Source of the DNA: Mucilaginibacter psychrotolerans
GTDB lineage: Bacteria; Bacteroidota; Bacteroidia; Sphingobacteriales; Sphingobacteriaceae
NCBI RefSeq assembly: GCF_004519315.1
Contig: NZ_SOZE01000020.1
Location: forward strand, 1-64,000
Direction of reading: 5' to 3'
DNA: 64,000 nt
Shown here: positions 7,197 through 15,737 of the stretch, piece after piece
Numbering within the stretch: position 1 is the stretch's first letter
How the letters are laid out: each line of letters starts with the position of its first letter
Position numbers and translations under genes: made by a program
Notes under the pieces: generated by a model
Told to the model about the DNA's origin: nothing
Databases searched by the model: none
The model's input: the letters and a program-made list of their open reading frames with translations, nothing else

Positions 7197-9347
7197 ATGA
7201 AAAACCACCAACGAGAAATAAAGAGCTTTTTTTACAGCCAGTATTTTTCTGACGGCTTGCGTATTTCTACAGGTATATTGCTGCCCTCGCTGGTGGCCAT
7301 GCAGCTCGGCAATTTCGACCTGGGACTCACCATGAGCCTGGGCGCGCTATGTATCTGCGCCATAGACAGTCCCGGCCCCGTGCAGCATAAGCGCAATGCC
7401 ATGGGGATAGGCAACGGATTACTGCTGGTTATATCGCTGATAACCGGCTATGCCCGCCTCAACCCATACAGCCTCGGCCTGGAAATTACTGCCTTTTCGT
7501 TCCTCTTCAGCATGCTGGTGGTTTACGGCAACCGGGCCGCATCGGTAGGTACCTCTGCCCTGCTAGTAATGATATTTATAATGGATAAGGAAGTGCCGCC
7601 AAAGGAACTACCGATGTTCTGCGCCACTATTTTGGCAGGCGGGGTTTGGTATATGCTTTTCAGTTTGGTGTTCTTCGGAATACGACCGTACCGTGCTGCG
7701 CAACAAACCCTTGGTGAGAACGTGGCCGATGTGGCGCGTTTCCTGCGCCTTAAGGCCGATTTTTACCGGGTAGAAACAGATATCGATGACAACTACCGCC
7801 GGCTGGTATTGCAGCAGATATCGGTAAGCAACCACCAGGATGCCGTGCGCGAGATGTTGTTTAAAAGCCGGCTGATGGTGAAAGAATCTACCGGTGCGAG
7901 CAGGATTTTAGTGCTTACATTTATTGATCTGGTGGATATGTTCGAGCAGATCATGGCCACGCACTACGATTACCGCCAGATCCGTGAGAAATTCGGGCAC
8001 ACAGGCGTATTGGCCGAGATTGCCGATTTCCTTAACAGCGTGGCCGACGACCTGGATAACATTGGCTATGCCGTATTGGCCAATACACGCCCCGAAAAAC
8101 TGAATCACCTTAACCATAAGCTGGAACTGCTGAAACAGAAGATAGACGAGGTAGGCGCCGATGATAAGGAAACCAGCAACCTGGTGCTGAAAAAGATACT
8201 CATCAACCTGCGCGATGTTAGCAAGAGCATCAGCAATATATACAAGTACTACCACTCTAAGGCATCGGATATGTTGCTGAACGATACCCGCGAGGTGGAA
8301 TACTCCAAATTTGTAACCCACCAGGATTTTGCCGCACATATTTTCTGGGACAACATCAGCCTCAATTCTGCTACCTTCAAGCATGCATTGAGGGTATCGC
8401 TGGTGTGTTTAGTGGGCTATATTACGGCCAAAAACGTATCGTTGGGTGGGCATAGTTATTGGGTGCTGCTTACCATTATCGTAATTCTTAAGCCGGGCTT
8501 CAGCCTATCCAAACAGCGCAATTACCAAAGGCTCATTGGTACCATCGCTGGCGGGGCCATTGGCATAGTGATACTCAACTTTATACCCAATAATACCGTA
8601 CAGTTCATCATCCTGGTGGTGCTGATGATTGGCACCTACAGCTTTTTGCGGCTGAATTACGTGGTGAGCGTTATTTTCATGACGCCCTACGTGCTTATCC
8701 TCTTCAAATTCCTGGGGCTATCCAACGTGGCGGCAGAGCGTATCATAGATACGTTTATAGGCGGTGCTATCGCCTTTATTGCCAGCTATGTTATCTTCCC
8801 CACCTGGGAATTCGAGACGATACAAACCGATTTGAAGAACGTAATCACGGCCAACATCAACTACCTCAAAAAAGTACTCGACAGTCTATCAGGCAAACCG
8901 GTATTGGTTACCGATTATAAGCTGGCCCGTAAAGATGTCTTCGTAAACTCGGCCAACTTATCCGCCATTTTCGAGCGCATGACCTCCGAGCCAAAAAGCA
9001 AGCAGCGCAATATCAAGGATATTCACAAATTTGTGGTGCTTAACCATATCCTGGCATCCTACACGGCAAATATTGCTTCGGCGCTTATCAAAACCGGTCC
9101 GCAGCAACCGCACGCCGATACGCTAAAGCTGGTAAAACGAAGTATTGCCGTACTGAAAGAAACCAATAAAAAAATCAGCGGCGAAACCATACCACCACCC
9201 GTGCCCAAACCTGTAGAAGCTACCAAAACTGCTGAAGCCCCTCCTGCCCCGCTTTCGGTAGAAGATGTACTGATGAAAGAGCAACTGGGTTTCATCAGTA
9301 AAATAACCTTAGATATAGCTAAGGTTACCGAGAGTATATTGCGGTAA
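7197..9347 (+). CDS. FUSC-family inner-membrane protein (YccS-like)
   Basis: A 716-residue integral membrane protein with the duplicated layout of FUSC/YccS transporters. A first membrane block covers roughly residues 20-190, a soluble helical domain follows (about 190-385), then a second membrane block (about 400-545, with GGHSYWVLLTIIVILKPGF, the conserved core of the FUSC domain). A cytosolic tail ends in a Pro/Ala-rich linker (PPPVPKPVEATKTAEAPPAP). The family resembles aromatic-acid or fusaric-acid efflux components, but substrates of this subgroup are unproven. ATG 7197 is chosen because the upstream TTG lies inside the putative promoter. The gene is monocistronic and diverges from ppc. 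Confidence 0.85.
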   Translation: MKNHQREIKSFFYSQYFSDGLRISTGILLPSLVAMQLGNFDLGLTMSLGALCICAIDSPGPVQHKRNAMGIGNGLLLVISLITGYARLNPYSLGLEITAFSFLFSMLVVYGNRAASVGTSALLVMIFIMDKEVPPKELPMFCATILAGGVWYMLFSLVFFGIRPYRAAQQTLGENVADVARFLRLKADFYRVETDIDDNYRRLVLQQISVSNHQDAVREMLFKSRLMVKESTGASRILVLTFIDLVDMFEQIMATHYDYRQIREKFGHTGVLAEIADFLNSVADDLDNIGYAVLANTRPEKLNHLNHKLELLKQKIDEVGADDKETSNLVLKKILINLRDVSKSISNIYKYYHSKASDMLLNDTREVEYSKFVTHQDFAAHIFWDNISLNSATFKHALRVSLVCLVGYITAKNVSLGGHSYWVLLTIIVILKPGFSLSKQRNYQRLIGTIAGGAIGIVILNFIPNNTVQFIILVVLMIGTYSFLRLNYVVSVIFMTPYVLILFKFLGLSNVAAERIIDTFIGGAIAFIASYVIFPTWEFETIQTDLKNVITANINYLKKVLDSLSGKPVLVTDYKLARKDVFVNSANLSAIFERMTSEPKSKQRNIKDIHKFVVLNHILASYTANIASALIKTGPQQPHADTLKLVKRSIAVLKETNKKISGETIPPPVPKPVEATKTAEAPPAPLSVEDVLMKEQLGFISKITLDIAKVTESILR

Positions 9348-9481
9348 CACAACAGCCTGCTTTTTGCTGCCATTTTCTTAATACCTTCAAGTTAACTCAT
9401 GCAACATCATAACCGATATGCCACTGTACTGTAACAATAGTAATTATGAGTTCGGTCACTATCCATCATCAAACAAATAAT

Positions 9482-9489
9482 TACCTTTG
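9482..9489 (+). promoter_or_regulatory. Promoter -7 element TACCTTTG of ccmC
   Basis: TACCTTTG matches TAnnTTTG and ends 9 bases before the ATG at 9499. Transcripts would have almost no leader. The in-frame TTG at 9487 is part of the element and is not a start. Confidence 0.6.
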
Positions 9490-9498
9490 CCGCATAAT

Positions 9499-10173
9499 AT
9501 GAAATTCATTTATCAAACTTGGTGGAAGGTGATAGCAGTACTACTGGTATTATCTACGTTTGTTACCGGGTTGCTGTTCAAAGTGCCCCGTTTGCCCATT
9601 ATTCATGAGACTATCCGCAACCTGTATTTCCACGTACCTATGTGGATGGGGATGCTTACAGTGTTCGTTGTATCGGTATATTACAGTATCAAATACCTGC
9701 GCAGCGGTAAAGAAGAATATGATATTGCTGCCGTTGAATGCGTAAACACCGGCCTTGTTTTTTATGTGATGGGCCTGTGTACAGGCATGCTTTGGGCCAA
9801 ATACACCTGGGGCGAATTCTGGAGCGGCGATGCCAAGCAAAACAGCGCTGCCATTGCCTTTTTACTGTACTGCGCATATCTGGTGCTGCGTAACTCGATG
9901 GACGAAGAACAGAAACGCGCCAAAATATCGGCCATTTACAACATCTTCGCTTTCCCGGTGATGATTGTGTTGATATTTGTGCTGCCGCGCATGACGGCCT
10001 CCTTACACCCCGGCAGCGGCGGCAACCCGGCATTTGGCAAGTACGATTTGGATAACGGCATGAAGCTGGCCTTTTACCCCGCCATGCTGGGTTGGAGCTT
10101 TATTGCCCTGTGGATAGCTACCCTGCGCTACCGTATGCGCTTAATTGAATATAAAAAGAATGCCATTGACTAA
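9499..10173 (+). CDS. ccmC: Cytochrome c biogenesis protein CcmC/CcsA family
   Basis: A 224-residue membrane protein with about six transmembrane helices, belonging to the heme-handling CcmC/CcsA superfamily. It presents heme for cytochrome c maturation. The tryptophan-rich heme-binding motif is visible as WGEFWSGDAKQN, a variant of WGxxWxWD. Flanking histidines in the first periplasmic loop (PIIHE, YFHVP) and one after the motif (ASLHPGSGG) are the expected axial ligands. It is followed after one base by a CcmD-like gene, so both form an operon. The CcmB permease is encoded 7 kb away; CcmA is not in the window. The start is ATG 9499. Confidence 0.9.
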   Translation: MKFIYQTWWKVIAVLLVLSTFVTGLLFKVPRLPIIHETIRNLYFHVPMWMGMLTVFVVSVYYSIKYLRSGKEEYDIAAVECVNTGLVFYVMGLCTGMLWAKYTWGEFWSGDAKQNSAAIAFLLYCAYLVLRNSMDEEQKRAKISAIYNIFAFPVMIVLIFVLPRMTASLHPGSGGNPAFGKYDLDNGMKLAFYPAMLGWSFIALWIATLRYRMRLIEYKKNAID

Positions 10174-10174
10174 T

Positions 10175-10384
10175 ATGAAGAAACTTACTTTATTGTTGCT
10201 GATGCTTTGTAGCATTTCTGTTGCCATGGCGCAACCCGGCCAGGATGTTGAAATGGCTGATGCCTTGCGCAGCTCGGGTAAAATTTATGTGGTGATCCTA
10301 ACCATCTGCATTATTTTCACCGGCCTGGCTATCTTTTTGTTTAGTATGGACCGCCGCCTAAAAAAATTAGAGAAGGATAATTAA
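10175..10384 (+). CDS. ccmD: CcmD family protein
   Basis: A 69-residue protein: an N-terminal signal-like hydrophobic segment ending AMAQPG, then a single membrane helix (YVVILTICIIFTGLAIFLF) and a basic, charged cytosolic tail MDRRLKKLEKDN. This matches small CcmD-type proteins that hold CcmC and help release holo-CcmE. Its ATG begins one base after the ccmC stop (TAATATG), which implies translational coupling. A start 30 bases upstream inside ccmC is possible but would add residues before the signal segment, so ATG 10175 is preferred. Confidence 0.85.
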   Translation: MKKLTLLLLMLCSISVAMAQPGQDVEMADALRSSGKIYVVILTICIIFTGLAIFLFSMDRRLKKLEKDN

Positions 10385-10461
10385 ACCAAAACTCCCTTTG
10401 GCTGTTTAATTGCTAATGTTGAATTTCTTTACAATTTAAACAGAATAGCTTTACTCAAAAA

Positions 10462-10494
10462 TTTGCATTATTCGTAAAAAAAGAATCAACTTTG
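10462..10494 (+). promoter_or_regulatory. Promoter of glutamate dehydrogenase gene
   Basis: TTTG at 10462-10465 (-33) and CAACTTTG at 10487-10494 (-7, consensus TAnnTTTG) are separated by 21 bases, the spacing normal for Bacteroidota. The ATG lies 41 bases downstream. Confidence 0.6.
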
Positions 10495-10535
10495 CGGAGT
10501 TTTTTGAGAGATTAATTATTTACCAATCCTAAATT

Positions 10536-11972
10536 ATGAATATTAACAATCCGACTGCGAATCAGGATACTCACTTTTTTGGTGACGTATGCAAGAATTT
10601 TGATTATGCAGCACAGTTTACCCAGCACGATGCCGGTTTGCTCGATCAGATAAAATCGTGCAATAGCGTTTACCGTTTTCGTTTCCCTATACGCCGGGGC
10701 AACGGTTTCGAGGTAATAGATGCCTGGCGCGTAGAACACTCGCACCACCAAAGCCCAACCAAAGGCGGTATCCGCTATAGCGAAATGGTAAACGAGGACG
10801 AGGTGATGGCCCTGGCCGCCCTCATGACCTACAAATGCGCCATCGTAAACGTACCTTTCGGCGGTGCTAAAGGCGGCATTAAAATAAATCCTAAAAGTTA
10901 CACCGTAAGCGAGCTGGAAAACATTACCCGTCGCTACACCGTAGAGCTGATCAAAAAGAACTTTATTGGCCCAAGCATTGACGTACCTGCGCCTGATTAC
11001 GGTAGCGGCGAACGAGAAATGAGCTGGATTGCCGATACTTATGCCACCATGAACCCCGGCCAATTGGACGCGATGGGCGCTGTAACGGGTAAACCTATTG
11101 CCCTGCACGGTATTGCCGGCAGGCGCGAAGCAACCGGTCGTGGTGTGGCTATTGCCATCCGTGAGTGCGTTGGCGTGGCTGAGGATATGCAGAAGATTGG
11201 GTTGACTACCGGTCTTAGCGGCAAGAAAATCATCGTACAGGGCTTGGGTAACGTGGGTTACTATTCGGCTAAGTTCCTGTCAGAATTTGGCGCGCTGATC
11301 GTAGGCCTTTGCGAGTTTGAAGGTGCTATATACAACGAAGATGGTTTGGATGTGGAAGCCGTTTTCCAGCACCGCAAAGCAACCGGCTCAATCTTAGGGT
11401 ACGCAGGTGCCAAACAAGAGTTCAAGAACACCATGGACGGTATGGAGCAGCCATGCGATATATTGGTACCAGCCGCTTTAGAAAACCAAATAACTACGCA
11501 GAATGTAGCCAACATCAAAGCAAAGATTATTGCCGAAGGTGCTAACGGCCCAACTTCGCCGGAGGCAGAGGCAGCGTTCTATGCAAACGGTGGTATCATT
11601 ATCCCCGATATGTATGCCAACGCGGGCGGTGTTACGGTATCGTACTTCGAGTGGTTGAAGAACCTTAGCCACGTGGCCTTTGGCCGTATGAACCGCAGGT
11701 TTGAAGAAACCGCTAACCTTAACCTGGTAAACATGGTAGAGGGCATCACTGGTACGGCATTAACGCCTATGCAGCGCTCAACAATCGTTAAAGGCGCATC
11801 CGAGCTTGAACTGGTAAATTCAGGCCTTGAAGATACTATGATACGCTCTTACCACGAAATACGCGAGATATACAAAAACAACCCTAAAGTAGGCACCCTG
11901 CGCAATGCAGCCATGGTGGGTGCTATCAACAAAATAGCGGTATCGTACATGAACCTTGGCGTGTGGCCGTGA
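10536..11972 (+). CDS. gdhA: Glutamate/leucine/phenylalanine/valine-type dehydrogenase, probably glutamate dehydrogenase
   Basis: A 478-residue cytosolic dehydrogenase that interconverts glutamate with 2-oxoglutarate and ammonia. The dimerisation/substrate domain contains the SPTKGGIRYSE glycine-rich segment and VPFGGAKGGIKI, following the catalytic-lysine region LMTYKCAIVNV. The Rossmann domain carries IIVQGLGNVGYYSAKF as nucleotide-binding motif, and the C terminus has NAGGVTVSYFEW. Length exceeds many hexameric enzymes (about 410-450) through N- and C-terminal extensions common in Bacteroidota. Cofactor preference cannot be read safely. The gene has its own promoter and a strong terminator and is therefore monocistronic. 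Leucine or valine activity is a less likely alternative. Confidence 0.92.
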   Translation: MNINNPTANQDTHFFGDVCKNFDYAAQFTQHDAGLLDQIKSCNSVYRFRFPIRRGNGFEVIDAWRVEHSHHQSPTKGGIRYSEMVNEDEVMALAALMTYKCAIVNVPFGGAKGGIKINPKSYTVSELENITRRYTVELIKKNFIGPSIDVPAPDYGSGEREMSWIADTYATMNPGQLDAMGAVTGKPIALHGIAGRREATGRGVAIAIRECVGVAEDMQKIGLTTGLSGKKIIVQGLGNVGYYSAKFLSEFGALIVGLCEFEGAIYNEDGLDVEAVFQHRKATGSILGYAGAKQEFKNTMDGMEQPCDILVPAALENQITTQNVANIKAKIIAEGANGPTSPEAEAAFYANGGIIIPDMYANAGGVTVSYFEWLKNLSHVAFGRMNRRFEETANLNLVNMVEGITGTALTPMQRSTIVKGASELELVNSGLEDTMIRSYHEIREIYKNNPKVGTLRNAAMVGAINKIAVSYMNLGVWP

Positions 11973-12004
11973 TCTGAAACTAGTTTTCAATTTCGATATA
12001 TTAG

Positions 12005-12034
12005 AAAGAGCGTCCGCGATGACGCTCTTTTTGC
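12005..12034 (+). terminator. Rho-independent terminator of gdhA
   Basis: Perfect 10-base arms AAAGAGCGTC (12005-12014) and GACGCTCTTT (12021-12030) with loop CGCGAT, followed by TT, GC and TTTT. It lies 33 bases past the stop codon. Confidence 0.88.
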
Positions 12035-12071
12035 TTTTATACCAATTTGATTAAACAGTATATTTAGAGCG

Positions 12072-12604
12072 ATGAGACGTTTGCGGAATAAAACAGCCGG
12101 GGAGTTGCAAAAAATAATTGATAGCAATCTCAGTAAACCTAAAGTAACATTTGCCAGGGCAGTATTAGTGGTATTATGGTGTTTTTGCGGTCTATGTTTC
12201 TGCTATAGTCTTTTGGTTGCGGAAGATGTTTTGTTCGATATGAAATTACCACTTTTATATGCTTCGTTAGGGGGCTCGTTGGTGTTTTGTTTGCAAAAAA
12301 ACGCGAATATTATTTGTTTGCTTTTTTCGGGAGCGGCTCGTTAATTTTCGGTGTGCCACTGATGATTAATAATGTACTCGCGGATAAGCGTATAGCAAAA
12401 GAAATTAAACTCAAAATAACAAAAAAGTACCCTCATTTAATTAAAAGTGGGGGCTCGGTATCAGTATCGTATGAAGGTCATGAACTGGGTTTTAACTTTA
12501 GTGATAAGCGAGAAATATCAAAGTCTAACTATGTAATTTTAAGAGTAAGCGAAGGCCGGCTTGGATATTTAGTTATAAGAGACAGTAAACTAGCCGTAAA
12601 TTAA
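12072..12604 (+). pseudogene. Small membrane protein gene split by a -1 frameshift (decay, sequencing error or recoding)
   Basis: Frame one starts at ATG 12072 and stops at 12344. A second frame, shifted by -1, carries on to 12604. Joined at the A AAA AAC heptamer (12296-12302) they make about 177 residues that line up end to end with the 173-residue product of the next gene. Both have a basic N terminus, two pairs of membrane segments (VLVVLWCFCGLCFCYSLLV; YLFAFFGSGSLIFGVPLM), the ADKR/ADRT stretch, and a soluble C-terminal domain ending SGxxG and VIRDSKL/IVRDRKL. The join gives FCLQKN then REYYLF, against FCDKKYYY in the paralogue. Family unknown. An eighth A in the run would restore one frame, so a homopolymer deletion is the simplest explanation. 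Confidence 0.7.
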
Positions 12605-12607
12605 GAT

Positions 12608-13129
12608 ATGCTTACAGAAAAACAACGCGAGGAAAAGCGGATGCAAAAGCGGCAGGCGCTCAGTCTTAAGCAGAAATCATCCAAATGGGTCGGTACTTTA
12701 AACGCTATTGCTGGAGTTTTGTCCATTGTGTTTGCCTGGTACTTGTTGTTAGAAACCAAGAACATTATTATTGATAGTAAATGGCTTTGGTTATCGGCTG
12801 TTATTTTTTGCTTGCCCATACTTTTATTTTGCGACAAAAAGTATTATTACACTATGTACTATTGGTTTTTAGCCGCCGGCTTATTTCTTTATGCCAATTG
12901 TGTTTTTGCAGACAGGACGGCTTACACAATCAAGCGGCCAATCGAGCACAAATTCTACAGTTACAAAAAAAGCGGGCCACATGCGGAAATTAGTTATCGT
13001 CGGGTTAATCTGGAGGTACCGTGTGATAGTGATCGCATATTGGCGAATTCGCACTATGCGGTATTAACCTTAAGTAGCGGGCTTTTTGGTTTCGAAATTG
13101 TAAGAGATCGTAAATTGATTCGGGAATAG
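12608..13129 (+). CDS. Unrecognised small membrane protein, paralogue of the preceding gene
   Basis: A 173-residue product that I do not recognise. A very basic, Gln/Lys-rich N terminus (about residues 1-28) is followed by two hydrophobic pairs: about 30-47 and 58-75, then a tyrosine-rich turn KKYYYTMYYW and a further hydrophobic stretch to about 100. The last 65 residues (from DRTAYTIKRPIEHKFYSYKK) are soluble and end in a beta-like region. The ATG lies three bases after the stop of its frameshifted homologue, so the two are a tandem duplication in one transcription unit. Composition is A+T rich. No motif suggests an enzyme; a small sensor or envelope role is only a guess. Confidence 0.75.
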   Translation: MLTEKQREEKRMQKRQALSLKQKSSKWVGTLNAIAGVLSIVFAWYLLLETKNIIIDSKWLWLSAVIFCLPILLFCDKKYYYTMYYWFLAAGLFLYANCVFADRTAYTIKRPIEHKFYSYKKSGPHAEISYRRVNLEVPCDSDRILANSHYAVLTLSSGLFGFEIVRDRKLIRE

Positions 13130-13241
13130 GTTCTAACTATTTGACTTTTACCTTACCCATCCTTATTTAACCTTAACGAATGTTAACAGAAGGGGCCGGT
13201 TGCTTTTGGGCGGATTACTTTTACCTTAAGCAATCAAAATC

Positions 13242-14897
13242 ATGAAAAAGAAACTGTATATCGTATTATTTTTAACTGCTATTTTATTAACCGGCATAAT
13301 TGTGCTGCAACTGTACTGGAGTTTTACGGCCTACAAACTCAATAAAGAAAAGTTCGATGGCGACATCAATATCGCCATGCAGCGCGCTCTGGATAGTTGC
13401 AAGAAAGACTATTTCGACTCCATTAGGGTGGTAATGGTAAAGCGGCTTTCGGCACCCGGAATCACCATCAAATTCGATACCCTGCCAAGTGCAGATACGG
13501 CCCACCTGGTGATGTTAATATCCGTTGCCAACAAGTACACAAATTTCGGCAATCAGCCCTATAACACCACTATACCGGATTATAACTTTTATAAAAAGAG
13601 ACTCCGTGCCGGGGCAAGCATTCCGGAGGTACTTACAGAGATCTCTTTTTATCAGCCAATGTTGATGGAAAAATTGATAACGCTTTTGGGGATGGAGGAT
13701 ACGATGGGGAATTTTCTCGACGAAATAGCCTACCATAAAGCGCATCCCGGCAGGAGTATTAATACACTCAATAAACGCTTAGATGCAATTAGATCATTGC
13801 CGGACAAAGGCACCTATGAGATGCCACCCAATTACCGGAAGGCCGACAGCTTAAAGCTCAATTACTATTTTAAGAAAGCTTTACAACAAATGCATCCCAG
13901 GATGCGAAAGTTCGATTTCGATTTGGACTTTTCCGACAAACCTATTCCCGCAGATGAACCCGGCCCTCATGTTATTGACCAACTTCGCTACAGCGAAACG
14001 GAGCAGTTCACCTATAAATACCACGGCTTCGTGTTTCTAGAGCATTCCGACAAGGACGTTTTATATGTACGTGCCCGCTTCAATCGTGCTCAAATAGGTA
14101 TTTTAAGCGAAATGGTCATCATACTGGGTTTATCGGCTTTGCTTATCGTCTTTACCAAATTTTGCCTGTTCTACATCATCCGCACCATCATTCAGCAAAA
14201 AAAACTGACTGAGCTGAAGGATGATTTTATTAACAATATGACGCACGAACTGAAAACCCCTATTGCCACCATAACCGTTGCCATAGAAGGCTTGCAGAAG
14301 TTCAATGGCTTGAACGACCCGGAAAAAACGCAACGCTACCTCCAAACATCCAGGAATGAATTAAGCAGGCTCGACGGGTTGGTAACCAAAGTGCTGAATG
14401 TTGCCGCATTTGAGCGCAAAAAGGTGGTATTGATAAAGGAGCGGATAGCTATTGATGAACTGATGAATGAGCTGATAGCAGCCGAAAAACAAAAAACGGC
14501 CAAGGAGGTAAGCATCACTTACATCAATCGTGATGGAATTACCGCAATAGAGGCCGATAAAATGCATTTACGCAATGTGATGCTCAACCTGGTAGATAAC
14601 GCTATTAAATATGCAACCGAGCCGGTGGATATTGAAATAGACTTAACAAAACAGCATAAATACGCCGTTTTTTCGATAAAAGATAACGGCATGGGCATAC
14701 CTGCAAAGCATATTAAACACGTTTTTGATAAATTCCATCGTGTACCGGCGGGAAATGTACACAATGTGAAAGGAACCGGCTTGGGGCTCAATTACGTTAA
14801 ATACATGGTAGAGGCCCATGGCGGCAAGATATCGGTAAACAGCAAGGTGAACAAAGGAAGCGAGTTTACCGTAACTATTCCCATCAAAAATGGATAA
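13242..14897 (+). CDS. Sensor histidine kinase
   Basis: A 551-residue inner-membrane kinase. One membrane helix lies near residues 6-29 and a second at about 283-305, enclosing a 250-residue periplasmic sensing region without a recognised domain. The cytosolic part has the DHp H-box NNMTHELKTPIATI (phospho-accepting His335). The HATPase_c domain follows with the N-box MLNLVDNAIKYA, G1 KDNGMGIP, F-box FDKFHRV and G2 GTGLGLNYVKYMVEAHGG. All catalytic boxes are intact. Its last 8 bases overlap the response-regulator gene, marking a translationally coupled two-component pair. The signal is unknown; it resembles the common Bacteroidota HK-OmpR pairs. Confidence 0.93.
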   Translation: MKKKLYIVLFLTAILLTGIIVLQLYWSFTAYKLNKEKFDGDINIAMQRALDSCKKDYFDSIRVVMVKRLSAPGITIKFDTLPSADTAHLVMLISVANKYTNFGNQPYNTTIPDYNFYKKRLRAGASIPEVLTEISFYQPMLMEKLITLLGMEDTMGNFLDEIAYHKAHPGRSINTLNKRLDAIRSLPDKGTYEMPPNYRKADSLKLNYYFKKALQQMHPRMRKFDFDLDFSDKPIPADEPGPHVIDQLRYSETEQFTYKYHGFVFLEHSDKDVLYVRARFNRAQIGILSEMVIILGLSALLIVFTKFCLFYIIRTIIQQKKLTELKDDFINNMTHELKTPIATITVAIEGLQKFNGLNDPEKTQRYLQTSRNELSRLDGLVTKVLNVAAFERKKVVLIKERIAIDELMNELIAAEKQKTAKEVSITYINRDGITAIEADKMHLRNVMLNLVDNAIKYATEPVDIEIDLTKQHKYAVFSIKDNGMGIPAKHIKHVFDKFHRVPAGNVHNVKGTGLGLNYVKYMVEAHGGKISVNSKVNKGSEFTVTIPIKNG

Positions 14898-15588
14898 AAT
14901 AAAAGTACTACTGGCCGAAGATGAGCTGGCACTGGCGCATATTGTGCGCGAAAGTTTGGAAGAGGCCGGCTTTGAGGTGGTACTATGTGCCAACGGCGAA
15001 GCAGCGCTGCTGAAATATAAGGAATATAAGCCCGATATTTTAGCGCTGGATGTAATGATGCCCAAAATGGATGGTTTTGAGCTGGCCCGCAAAATACGCG
15101 AGGCTGATAAAACAACGCCCATCATCTTCCTCACGGCCAAATCGCAACCCAAGGATGTGGTGGCGGGTTTTGAAAGCGGCGCAAACGATTATTTAAAAAA
15201 GCCATTCAGCGTGGAAGAGCTAATTGTGCGGATGCGGGTACTGTTGAGCACAAATCGCCTGCTGGCATTAAAACCAAGTGATAGACTGGTTAAAGAGCAG
15301 TATCAAATAAGCAACCTGTTATTTAACCCCGCCAAAAACACCCTGCAGCAAGGCATTAATACCTGGCAGCTCACCGCCCGCGAAAGTGAAATTCTAAAAT
15401 TGCTGTGCAAAAACCAGCATGAAGTTTTAACCCGTAAAATTCTGTTAGATACCATTTGGGGCGATGATACCTTTTTCAACGCCCGCAGCCTTGATGTTTT
15501 CATAACCAAGTTACGCCGCCATTTAGCCGCAGACCCCAACATCCAGATCATCAACATCCGTGGTGTAGGGTACAAACTGGTGTGGTAG
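14890..15588 (+). CDS. OmpR/PhoB-family response regulator
   Basis: A 232-residue DNA-binding regulator. The receiver domain (about 1-120) has the acidic pair ED (residues 10-11), phospho-acceptor Asp54 in LALDVMMPKMDG, Thr/Ser of FLTAKS and Lys104 of LKKPF. A C-terminal winged helix (about 135-232) follows, with the TAREsEILKLL and FITKLRRHL segments and the RGVGYKL ending typical of OmpR-like proteins. The start codon lies inside the end of the kinase gene (ATGGATAA overlap), so this is its cognate partner. No third gene follows before the repeat-rich intergenic region. Target genes are unknown. Confidence 0.94.
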   Translation: MDKIKVLLAEDELALAHIVRESLEEAGFEVVLCANGEAALLKYKEYKPDILALDVMMPKMDGFELARKIREADKTTPIIFLTAKSQPKDVVAGFESGANDYLKKPFSVEELIVRMRVLLSTNRLLALKPSDRLVKEQYQISNLLFNPAKNTLQQGINTWQLTARESEILKLLCKNQHEVLTRKILLDTIWGDDTFFNARSLDVFITKLRRHLAADPNIQIINIRGVGYKLVW

Positions 15589-15594
15589 TCTTAA

Positions 15595-15735
15595 GTTAGA
15601 AAGGTTGGAAGGGTTAAAAAGGTTGAAGAAGTTGGAAAGGTTAAAGAAGTTTGAAAAGGTTAGAAAAGTCGGTGCCTTTAACAACCCCAACTAGGTATAG
15701 TTCTAACTCTTCTAACCTTTCCAACCCTTCTAACT
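15595..15735. repeat. GTTAGAAAG-type repeats in inverted arrangement between convergent genes
   Basis: A degenerate run of 9-10-base units (GTTAGAAAG, GTTGGAAGG, GTTAAAAAG and so on) fills 15595-15669. Its reverse complement appears at 15701-15735 (TTCTAACTCTTCTAACC...). The two arms can pair to form a long hairpin between the convergent response-regulator and NAD(P)-binding genes and may end transcription from both sides. The same unit recurs at 16604, 43493, 58968 and 59113. Confidence 0.75.
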
Positions 15736-15737
15736 AA

